Source of the DNA: Nymphaea colorata
Lineage: Eukaryota; Streptophyta; Magnoliopsida; Nymphaeales; Nymphaeaceae
NCBI RefSeq assembly: GCF_008831285.2
Contig: NC_045138.2
Coordinates: forward strand, 1,065,143 to 1,129,142
Direction: 5' to 3'
Length of the DNA stretch: 64,000 bases
Position 1 is the first letter of the stretch. Each line of letters starts with the position of its first letter. The translations under genes were made by a program, and so were the position numbers. The notes beneath the pieces are model-generated. The model worked only from the letters and a program-made list of their open reading frames with translations, had not been told where the DNA came from and did not search any database. Shown in pieces: positions 43,769 through 54,297 of the stretch.

Positions 43769-45089
43769 GTAGGAGATGCTGTTGTGTTGCTTCGTTGCAG
43801 CTTCTCGGAAGAGTCAAGCGATCTTTTCTTTTGCAGGGGGTCCAAATTTTCGAGTTATTTTGGTTGTTTTGTGTCATAGTCGCCGTCTCTTCTATGCTGT
43901 ATGGATTCTGGTTGTATACTTGGAAGTTCCCTTCATACGACGCACTTATTAATCTTTGTTTATCTACTTTGTTTTCTGAAACTTTTAAAAGGAACACAGT
44001 ACAAAGTCTCTTTCCTATTCCTCAAGATTTAAGCAAAGAAACTCTTCCCTTTCTTATTTATGTCCATAGAATATAAAATCTGCTGAACAGAAGCTACGGA
44101 GATAAATTTAAAGAACACAAAAAAATGAGTGCTTAAATTATTTCGTCCTCCTGCGACCAATTCCTTGTCACTCGATTCATTTTCAAGTATAAATAAATGT
44201 ACAGTGGTGAAGAAACTTCCGAACTGCTTACCATGTATCTGATTACCGACAGTGATGGTCTTTTAAGGCAATTGAGCGAAACAAGAAATCACTCGAGCTG
44301 GATTTGTTCATGTGATCATAAAATCTTTGCATCTGTCCAAAGTGGGCTCACTCGAGAAATCCAAATGAGATTGACTTGAGGTGAGGCAACTTGAACCTCG
44401 TGTTGAAGTGATCTTTAGGCTAATCAGACATGAAATGGACTTCAGGGGAGCAGGTGAAGGCTGGCCAGTAGCAAAGACATGACAGAAGAAAGTGAAAGAG
44501 CAGGTAGCAAACAGGTAGTAGCTGGGATTGATCTTTTGATTCTTTTTGTTCAAATAAGCCAGAACCCATGAATCCATTATACATCAACTTAGATACATTT
44601 AACTAAGGAGACACCTCATTAAGTAAGAGATACCTTGAAGAAGCCGAAGCTTCTCTTTCTCTTTCCCCTTATTCCAGGGTTCAGGCTGCTTTAACAGTTC
44701 TTCATGAGAACAACGTTCATCAGAGTCGAACTCATGACAGGAGAATAACACTCAACTCATGACAGGAGAATAATGCTCATGAGAATTAAATTAGAAAAAA
44801 GCTCATAGAACTTTCATTGTTTTATCAATTTGACCAACTATACTAAGTCTAAGTGACTAAAAGAGTCTGACAGCTGCAGATTGGGCCAAACTGAAGCAAA
44901 TCAATAAATGGACGACTGATGGTGAGGCTGGTGATCCCACAAGGAGATAAATTTTCAATAATTAAGTCCAGAGGCTTCCCGCTGTATTTTGATGCTGTTC
45001 AACTACTGTAGAAACATGCCCACCATTTGTCGTCTTTCTTCCTAACTTTCTTCCCGTCTTTGTCGCCACTTCACCACGTACTCCAACTA

Positions 45090-45125
<36 letters not shown>

Positions 45126-45945
45126 CCAGTATAACTAAATTTTAAAATGGACTTCAGTTGTCAAGTTCTTTTCCTTTCTTTTATTATCATTTATAAAAAT
45201 TAAGATGATAATTAAGATGATTGGGAAAAAAACAAAAGGAGAGAAGAAAGAGAGAAAAGATTGGTTTTCAAACGAACAACCCTAGCTTTTCGGCTTGAAC
45301 TCAATTTAAGCATCAAATTTTCAAGATTGGTTTTTGTTCATTTTTATATACCTTTTACCTATTTATATGATTACATTTATGAGGAATGGCTTAAGAGACT
45401 GATAGGCATGCACAAGTACTACATATGGAGAGGCATATATTCTATACGTAGGAAGAGAGAGAGCCGTTCACTAATTTAGTTTGGGCAACTTGTCAAAATA
45501 ATAGATACGTGAGCATTTTGAACTTTGAAGCCAGCATTAAGGAGCTTTAGAAAGAAAAAACAATCAGTGTTGGTGTCAATTTGTTCAAGATTATCAAGAG
45601 ACGTCAGCCGGTTGAAACCTGCAGTACGGGTTTAAGAAACATCAAAGTTGGTCTGAATTTTTTTTTTTTTTAGATGAAAACGCCCCGTCTATGCATCTAT
45701 GTGGTTTCCTTAATTCTTTCATTTTTCGGACATGAATAATGCATCCATTTAGTTAATTTTGAAAAAAAACATATGCACAAGGAAACACTGAGTAGTGAAA
45801 TATATAAAATCAATAAAACTTATATTCTATAAAATTTGTTAAAAAAATAATTGTATATCTTTGGATTTCTTTGTTTGGGTTTGGATAGAAAAATCTTTCT
45901 AATGTATTATATAGGGCAGTATGTTTTAATCATGTTTGCCATATG

Positions 45946-45991
<46 letters not shown>

Positions 45992-48900
45992 GTGACTCTC
46001 AATTTTTAGAGTCACTCAACTATTTAATCAAGACCCTTCTATCATGAGGTGATCAACATTTTAGTTATTTAATATTAGTTCTCACTTTTTTTTTTTTTAT
46101 GTATGAATAGCTTTGATTAGATGGTTGGGTAACTCTGCGAGAGTCATGTTCACTAACTCGCTTTAGTAAAAAAAAGAAAAAGAAATTAAAGTTTCTAAAA
46201 AAAGTTAATAAAGGACGTCCATGCACTCTTCAATCAGCCGCCAAATTAAATCAAGATGTCATCAATTTGGTTCCAATGTGACAGCTGAGGAGGAATCTGC
46301 CAACCATAGAAAGCAAAAACCCACCACTTGCCAACTAGTAAATACCTTAACTTTGGTCAGATCCACACCACACTTGAACGCAATTTAACTTGGCTCCATG
46401 TAATTGGAATTTGTACTTATTTGTAGCAACAGAATCCAGATCTGATTAACATAACATCCGTAAATTGGGTTCAATCTTTATCGATTCGAGTCGAACACAA
46501 TGGTCCTGAGAGGCATCGCTTAATTGACAAACTGGTGGGTTTTTGAAAGTTCGGTCATGAGTTTGATAAACTGTTGTTTTTTTTTTCCACGAGTAAGAGG
46601 AAAGGAAAAAGAAAAGGCTTTGACCTCTTAATAATATCTCTCAACACTGAATTTGGATTCAATCATGAAACATCATTCTGAATCTATATTTTATTAACAG
46701 TATATCTGGGTTTCTCCATATGATCCGACTTTGTGAATTCAAAACCAAGGCCAATTCTTTTAATTGTTAATAATTTCAGCTTAATTGACTAGTAAAAATG
46801 CATCTCCAAAGAAGTCATTGTCACAAATGCATTATGTTTGATCATGGTGGAAATTGTGTGTCTGTACTGGGGAAAGGCAATAATGGCTGACTATGTGGGC
46901 CCCTTTAGAAAATAGTACGCAATTTCTAAAGGTCCAAATAATATAAAACAAAGCAACCTGGATAACTTTTGGACGATCTTTTGGCAATAGTTTCAAAGGT
47001 GGCTTTTCTGTCACACACACACATATATATATACACCCCCCCTATATAAGGCATAAAAACCAGGTCTCATAAGTTCATGGTAAAAATGGTTTCAAACTAA
47101 ATATATGAACCTTCTAATGTGTTCATAAATACTAATTTAATATAAATCATGCTTTAGTTCAAGTTTGGTAAAAAAAAATTTGATATTTATACTACCAAAA
47201 TTTTAATGTTATTAGAGCCGCTCATTTTTTTACTATTAAAAGAAAACAACTAAATTAATGTTTGTTCCTAATCAAATCACTCTTAAGATCATATCTATAA
47301 AGTTAGTTTTCAAAAAAAATTTATTTTTAGTAATTAATATCAATATATCTGATTTTTGTTTCTTACCCAAGTGATCTGCTTTTATCAATTTCCTTTTATA
47401 TGTATATATATATATCCAAGGAGTAGTAAAAGCAACCTACATATTGAAAAAAGCACATTCAGAAAACATATTTAAAAAATATTTGGCAGTTGCATAAGTA
47501 TTTGATTATTAAGCCCCGGATGAACAATGTTCCCTTTCTCACCGAAGAAGCTCGAATTCACCTGTTCTCGTAACATTCTCAAGCATAAAGCTTTTGTTCA
47601 TGGCCTCAGTTTCTTCAAAGAATGTCGGTCATATTTGAAAGTAATCAATCGAGCTAATAAGGTATGACCAAAAGGCATATTACATTTTTCTCAGGGGATT
47701 ATTATTTTTATTCAAAATTTTTACGGGGGCCGGGGTAAAATTTTTTAAACTATTAGCCACTAAAATTTTATTTTTCAAAATCTCTTATGAGAAACCATAT
47801 TATGGGAGCATCAAAGACTTCGTTTTTGATGGCTATCCAACTTTATTTCTATTTAATTAGAAAAAATTGACTCCTTAAAATTAGAGCATTATTTATAATG
47901 ATGATTATCAATAGCGTTCATACTTGCTATTCAGGGGGCACGAGATACCTTCTTATTTTTCTATTGGGAAGTAAGGATGCCAATCGATTGGATTTAGATC
48001 TTATTTCTATTAAATATTTGACTGAATTGCATAGAAAAGATAGGATATGAAAAAAAAAATTGACATCTGCTCAAGAAATAAGATGGGATTCAGATATAAA
48101 AATTGACATCTGATCAGAACTGGGTTCAGCTTTAAATAAATATCTGACCAGAGTTGCATTCAAATTCAAATTTATTTCAAAACAAATGTCCTGCATCCAA
48201 TATCCATACATGCTGAAAGTGGGCTTTCAATTATATAATAGTGCAGTTCGGATTTGTTTGTGTATTTAGTAGTTCGATTCAGATTCGTTCGCGAGTACAA
48301 AGGTCAGATTAGAATCAGATTAAAATTTCAAATTTAACATTTAGAATGATCTTTAGTAAAATGTTGTTTCAGACACCAACATAGGGAATAGAACGGAAAA
48401 GGTTGGGTTTTAATCCTTGCTCCTAAAGCTTCAGGAGAATGGTGATAGGAAGAAACAGCAAGAGACTATAATTTATTTAGGCTATGATTTCATGAAAATA
48501 GAGGATACATGTTTTACTATCAAATAGCCAACAGGGCAAGAGGTTTAACCATATATCATGACACCCGAGTAGTGAAGAAATTCACTATAGCTATGTTCTA
48601 TTTGCACCATCCTGTACGATGGTTAAGTACTGAGTAGTTCGATCAGCAAAGAACTACTCAGTGGCCAAGAACCTGAGCTCAGTCCACACATTTTTCAAAG
48701 TCATGTTTGTTCTCAGCTGCTCTTCGTAACAACTTAATCGACTTACAGAAACACAAAGATGCTGTAGTCCGAAGTCTTTCCGGGTGACAGGAAGTTTACA
48801 ACACACTGCCTGGAAAAAAAACCCACCACCACCCAGAAAAGAGGCCTGAAGCCACTGACACAATAACTTCAGCTCATATATCTGACAAAGAATGCAACTG

Positions 48901-49215
48901 TTTGCAGTATCTTGCACCTACTCTGCCGCTAAAAATTCGAAATCAAGCATGCCAGATATTGAAAAAAAAAAGAGAAATATACCATCTGAAATCTGCAGTC
49001 ATGTTTAATCAAAAGCATATTAAGGTAATACAAAGCACTAAATTTCATTCACGACCACTCAGATTAACATTATGAACTTTTTTGTTACAAGCATACACAT
49101 TAATAGAATTACACACGTAGAGAAGATGCATGGACCCTAGCAGGATACTAACGAAATGCAGCAGGTGACAGAATACAGAATCATCATTGTCTGCCTCGTT
49201 TATCACTCGATTTCT
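43769..49215. other. Intergenic region between ADH-e and the NB-LRR gene
   Basis: 5.4 kb with no recognised gene. It contains a (TC)n tract at 45093-45122, a (TA)n-flanked MITE at 45949-46150, and AT-rich dispersed repeat remnants (47690-47790). Short open frames (for example 43795-44076 and 48654-48917) lack known domains. The stretch 48950-49215 probably holds the 3' UTR of the NB-LRR gene. Confidence 0.5.
45949..46150. mobile_element. (TA)n-flanked MITE, copy 3
   Basis: A TA array (45949-45986) is followed by a segment of about 165 bp. Its left end reads GGTGACTCTCAATTTTTAGA then GTCACTCAACTATTTAATCAAG. Its right end read inward is ATGACTCTCGCAGAGTTACC then CAACCATCTAATCAAAGC. These ends are imperfect inverted repeats and match copies 1 and 2 in ADH-c intron 2. 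There is no TA array on the right side. Confidence 0.6.
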
Positions 49216-51633
49216 TCAATCATCATAATCAAAGGAGGATTGGAAGGCAGCCATGACACTTGGGTCTTCCCACTTCAGTCTATCCAACCAGTCCTTCTCT
49301 CCCCTTATACTTTTCAATCTCCTAGATTGCTTGGGATCCAAAGGGAGCTTCTCTAGCATTGGACATTTGCTTACATCAACGAATTCCAGAGAATGCAATG
49401 CTGAGGTACCATCATATATGATGGACAATTTTGGCAAGTTACACAGACTGAAGCCTGTTAATTTAGGGAGAACTGCCTCCTCCCTAACATGGCCTTCAAT
49501 TATGACCTTCATTTCACTACAGTCAGATACCTCAACGTAGTTTAGATTCTGCAACTGTTTCAGTGATGCACAAGAAAATAAGCTTTTCAACCTATTGCAA
49601 CCTTTAACTGTCAACTTTTCTAGTTTTTGGAAGTTTATACGGCCTTCAGTTCCTATGCAAATGCGCTCTAGTTTTGGTAGCGCCTCCAGCTGAAGCAAGC
49701 GCAGGTCTGGAAATATGACCTCCTTAGCATCGATTCCATTTAAAATTTCCTCTAATTCTGGGCATGAGAGCATTGAAAGTGCACGCAACCTTGTTAACTT
49801 GCATGCCTGAAATAAACTGATTCCCTTGAAGTTTGCACAACTCTCTATGGCGAATCCTTCAAGACGATCTACCAAACTACTGTTTAGAAGCCATTCAAGG
49901 CTTTCGCCGCTGTTATCGATGGTGATGTCTAGAGCATCGAGATGTGCTAAGTTCGCCAAGTCCAGCAAGTTTAGCCTATACAGAAACTCGTCTGTCCTTT
50001 TACCATCGGATCTTGTTTGCCAGTATCCATAGCTTCTATACATGTTCAGTACCTCTAAGTTTGGCAAACAAGCAAACAGGTTAGGTGGAATTTTCTTGAG
50101 ATTGAGTGTGAATCCCAACCTTAGTATCTTCAGGTTCTGCAAATTCAAAAAACTTTCAGGTAGCTCTTTAACAGCAGTCAAATACAGATCCAGCACTTGA
50201 AGATTGTAAAGATGTCCAACCACCTCTACATCCTCCAACATTTTGCAAGCGTAGAAATAGAGTGCACGAAGATTTTTCAACGAAGACACGGAAGATGGCA
50301 ATGAAGCAATTCCTGTCCTATTGAGATTAAGTATCTGCAATGCATCCATGGATTGAAAGAAATCACTTGGGATCCGTGTAAGCCTCTGATTTCCTTCTAG
50401 CATCAAAATTAGCAGATGGGGACAAATTGGCTTTTCTGGGAGCCTGTCTATAGAAGTTCTCATGAGTGATATTCTCTTGGCTTTCTCCCATTCTTCTTCT
50501 TCTGGCGGCTCATGTACTCCAGGACCTGTTCTCGTCAAAAACATAGGCTCATCTCTTGATGATGCAATCCACAAAGCCATGTCTCTGACGACACAATGCA
50601 TCCTAACATTTCGAGCATAATTACCACTTTCCAACAAGCATGCATCTTTAAGATTGCTCATGACAGCAACACCCTTGTTCTCAACTTCATTGAAATCACC
50701 TACATCGGCTATCAGACCTTCCAGATACCAATTCACGCTCAAGAAGTATGTAAAAATGATCTCGTTCTCAGGAAACAAAGATAAATACAAGAAACAATTT
50801 TTGGTAGCATCGTCCAAGTGATCAAAACTAAGTTTTAAGCTCTCCAAAACTTCGGATTTCATACCAGCAATCTCGCCAGAAGATTCCTGCAGTGTTCTCA
50901 AGGCGCTCCGCCACAGACCAACGTCGCCCTTGTCTCTCATGGCTTTTCCAACTGTTCTGATGGCCAGTGGTAGGCCCCCACACTCTCTCAAGACCTCTCT
51001 TGCAGTTTCTTCTATGCTTGGCTGCAGCACCACACTTCCTGCCTCCTCAACAAATAACTTCCAGGCGTCGTCCTCGAACATAACTTCAACCTTTAGACTT
51101 ATGTCCGCCTCCATGGTATCGCACACATGGAGAAATCTGCTTGCCATCACAACTTTGGATAAATTATCTCTAGAGGGATTTGGAATTCCCAACTCATGCA
51201 GTTCAAAACCAGCCCAAACATCGTCTAGGATTAATAGGTACTTCCTCTCCTTTAATCTTTGGAACACTTGGTCTGCCCTTTCCTCTGTTCCATAGCATTC
51301 ATATTCAGAGATACCCAAATCTCTAGCAATGCTGGACTGAATCCTTTGATAGTTGGGCTCTTTGGAAACAGTGATGAACCACATGTAATCGAACCCACCA
51401 ACTTGGTTGAAGACATGCTTCACGAGGGTGGTCTTGCCCACTCCTCCCATTCCATAGATGCCAATCATGGTAATAGTTCCATCTTGTAAATAGCTCAGGA
51501 CCCTCTGTATCATCGCAGGTGCCCCTTCTTGGCCATCCAATGGTATGGCAGGAATCTCTGTGGCTAAATAATCTTCTCGATTTGACGCCTCGCCATCATA
51601 AATCCTTCTGAGTTTGTCGTCGATCACGTCCAT
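49216..51633 (-). CDS. NB-LRR (CNL-class) resistance protein, lacking a coiled-coil domain
   Basis: Single-exon gene of 805 codons. I chose the ATG at 51631-51633; the in-frame codons upstream run into a TGA within ten codons. Motifs: P-loop GMGGVGKTT at 61-69, kinase-2 LLILDDVW at 133-140 (the final Trp is typical of CNL proteins), RNBS-B KVVMASR near 160-166, GLPL at 220-223, RNBS-D CFLYLSLFPE at 280-289, and an MHD-equivalent MHC at 344-346. Leucine-rich repeats fill about 400-780. The family detects pathogen effectors inside the cell and triggers immune responses. Relatives (RPS2/RPS5 type) have about 150 residues before the P-loop; this one has 60, so most of the coiled coil is missing. 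It may sit in an upstream exon I could not identify, or be lost. No frameshift breaks the NB or LRR parts. Confidence 0.85.
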   Translation of the reverse strand: MDVIDDKLRRIYDGEASNREDYLATEIPAIPLDGQEGAPAMIQRVLSYLQDGTITMIGIYGMGGVGKTTLVKHVFNQVGGFDYMWFITVSKEPNYQRIQSSIARDLGISEYECYGTEERADQVFQRLKERKYLLILDDVWAGFELHELGIPNPSRDNLSKVVMASRFLHVCDTMEADISLKVEVMFEDDAWKLFVEEAGSVVLQPSIEETAREVLRECGGLPLAIRTVGKAMRDKGDVGLWRSALRTLQESSGEIAGMKSEVLESLKLSFDHLDDATKNCFLYLSLFPENEIIFTYFLSVNWYLEGLIADVGDFNEVENKGVAVMSNLKDACLLESGNYARNVRMHCVVRDMALWIASSRDEPMFLTRTGPGVHEPPEEEEWEKAKRISLMRTSIDRLPEKPICPHLLILMLEGNQRLTRIPSDFFQSMDALQILNLNRTGIASLPSSVSSLKNLRALYFYACKMLEDVEVVGHLYNLQVLDLYLTAVKELPESFLNLQNLKILRLGFTLNLKKIPPNLFACLPNLEVLNMYRSYGYWQTRSDGKRTDEFLYRLNLLDLANLAHLDALDITIDNSGESLEWLLNSSLVDRLEGFAIESCANFKGISLFQACKLTRLRALSMLSCPELEEILNGIDAKEVIFPDLRLLQLEALPKLERICIGTEGRINFQKLEKLTVKGCNRLKSLFSCASLKQLQNLNYVEVSDCSEMKVIIEGHVREEAVLPKLTGFSLCNLPKLSIIYDGTSALHSLEFVDVSKCPMLEKLPLDPKQSRRLKSIRGEKDWLDRLKWEDPSVMAAFQSSFDYDD

Positions 51634-51636
51634 CAA

Positions 51637-53088
51637 CGTAGTTTCTGCTGCTCGATTTGTTCAGTTTATGTCAAGACGAAAAATGGGGAAGCCCTCCTTC
51701 TGAAGACTTTGTCATCGAAAGAAATATGGCCTATTCATCCTTCACCTTTCTTCCGGACAAATCGCATCAATCTTCAGAGGCAAGACCAACCTCTTCATGG
51801 TTCAAGGCATGGGCAGTCAACAGTGGCGTCGGAGGAAGATGAACAGAACAAAGAACAAAAGAACAAAAGGCAATTTCGCGGGACACTGCAGTCATCCCGC
51901 ACCAGCTCTCTTATTTTTGCTTTCTTTTTTGCCCTTTTTGGTCTCGTAGTTTCATTCAGGCCTCCATGTTTAGATATAATACCAAAAACAGGTTTACATT
52001 GCACCTTTTTCTGTAAGCTTCATTGTGGGTTCAAGGCAAAAGCAGAAAAAAGAAAGGTTTTCTTTTTCGTAGAATAACCAAAATATTCAATGTTGAATGA
52101 CAAAAGTACCCTTTTCAGCACAACCAATAAATTAGCCACCGAACATGCAAGCCACTCTCACAAAAACCATCTTGTAAATTTGCCTCATAGTTCTAATTGA
52201 TATATCGGTGGAGCTGAAACAAAAGAAAGAAATATTTTTCATACAAGTGAAAACATTACTATGCTTAAAAATACGAGCTAGAAAACATGGCTTCTCACAT
52301 GCGACAACAGTCCAGAACAGATCCAATTTGTACTTAAATCCATAAAAAAGTTTCAAAAAAGTGCTTCTAAAAAACTAAAAAGGAGACTCTCTTGTAAGAG
52401 AAAAAAGAAAGGAAAGGAAAAAAAGTATCTTTTCTGTAAAATAGTTGAAATACCTGAGGATAATACTTTCCGTGTGTGGTGGCTAACACATGTTAAAGGG
52501 GTATTTTTATTTTCACCTTTTCATAGGAGGTCCTTTCTAAAAGCCATTTTCGCCCTTATAAAGTGAGGTCTTCCAGTTTACCATCAAACATGTTTTTGTT
52601 ATTTTTAGTCTTACTTATTAAAAAGAATTAAAATGTTTAAAAATACAAAGGAGGTTATGTCTTATGACATGGGAAGGGCGCTGAATTTGATATACTTTTA
52701 ACAATATCAACCTTTTTGGACTCGGCTTAACTCGACTCAGTGTGCAGTTCTAGCCAAGTAGGATGGAGATATCCCCTTTGTTTATAAACAGATCAATGAT
52801 GTACAAAATAAAGAATGAAAGGATAAGAAAAGAACAAATCACAAACGCAAACAAACATGACACAAGCAAAGTGACACTTTCAAGGGCTGTTTGGAAGTAA
52901 TAACATGTTATTGTTCTATGTACATATTTTCCTCAAAAGTTCGGTAGATATATGAAACAATAACATATTTTAATATTACCAAACAGACAGTCCCTCAGTG
53001 ATATATATAATTTTTTCTATAATGATTTGACCCATGAAACATGAAACAGTACTAAACATATTGTTACTATTGACAAACAACTCATTAG

Positions 53089-53140
<52 letters not shown>

Positions 53141-54297
53141 CTCGGAGTGTATAGTGAGTTGATCTGGCATCCATGCATCGCACATGGAGAACCATGCATG
53201 CCAAAAGTTAAGTAGCAGTTGGTCAGTTTGGTATGACATGTTATTGCGGTTATACAACGAGTCGAACCAACTTAGGCTAGACTTGAACTTGCTCATTAAA
53301 ACTCGGGTTCGAACTCGACTCTTTTATAAATGAGTGGAGTGCGAGTTTAAATGTATGTTCCAAATGTTAAATGAGTTGAATTCAAGTTGTAAGAACTCAA
53401 CTCGGTTAAACTCAGCTTTGGCTTGACTAAATAAAACTAAGCAAGTTAACAAGTTAAACAAGTGACCTTAACTTAACGTAAAGGAGTTAAACAAGTTAAG
53501 TGATTCTAGCTCGAACTCGAGCATACAAAAATGACTTAAGCGAATCAAATTGAACTCGAGTATTTGCTATAGAGCTCGACTCCAGTTCGAGCTCAAGTTA
53601 TCTTTAGTCAAGCTGAAGCTGGATTTGGCTGGTGTTAAGCACTAGATATTATGTGCAAGTTGGCGTCTGCCGCGCGTGTCTCCATTTTCTATCCAAGGAG
53701 ACACTTCGGTCCTCAAATGCACATAGTCTCTACTATACCTGTAAGCGACCTACCACCACATCTATTAAAAAAAAATTAAATTTCATAAAATTGCAGACTT
53801 TTTGCTCCTTAAATTCAAAGGTTTGGTTTGGTTTGTATGTCTCTTTCAAGAATTCTAAATTGCAATTTAATAGCTTAGTGGATCCAAGATGAGTTATCCT
53901 CCTTTTTTTTTTTAAATAAAAGTATTGCCCTTCCATGATCTACTTTAATTTTAGTGGATTTCTACCAAACAGCTCCTGCCTCTTTAGGAGGTTTTACAAA
54001 CCTGGCCACCTCGTAGGTTTTCACGATGGGGCTCTTAACCTTTTGCAATTGCATCTAGCAGCCTACACCCAGAACAAACATTATGAGGGTGGCGAGAGTG
54101 TTCGGCTTCGAACATATAACCCTCACAAGCTATTAGGTGGGGCATTTTTGTCATTTCAAGAATATTTCTCCAGCCTTAGCAATCTTGTCAGTATAACAGG
54201 TTTTTTTGTTTTTCTTCAGAACATATTTTGTTCAGAGCACCCGAACATATAAGCCTGAGCATCGGGTTGGCCCGATAAAGAGCTAGTCTCGGGTTCA
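51637..54297. other. Region upstream of the NB-LRR gene
   Basis: 2.7 kb. The first few hundred bases should contain the NB-LRR promoter and 5' UTR, but I see no clear TATA box or coiled-coil exon. A (TA)n array lies at 53091-53138, and 53230-53640 is a decayed member of the CTCGAG/GTTAAACGAG-rich repeat family. Short frames on both strands show no known domain. Confidence 0.45.
53091..53138. repeat. (TA)n microsatellite
   Basis: About 24 uninterrupted TA units upstream of the NB-LRR gene. Confidence 0.95.

Noticed and set aside
50930-51295. 121-codon frame opposite the NB-LRR gene
   Set aside because: It lies entirely antisense to a well-supported coding domain and has no recognisable motif.
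51634-51636. TTG as an alternative start for the NB-LRR protein
   Set aside because: Nuclear plant genes start at ATG in nearly all cases, and an ATG follows immediately at 51631-51633.
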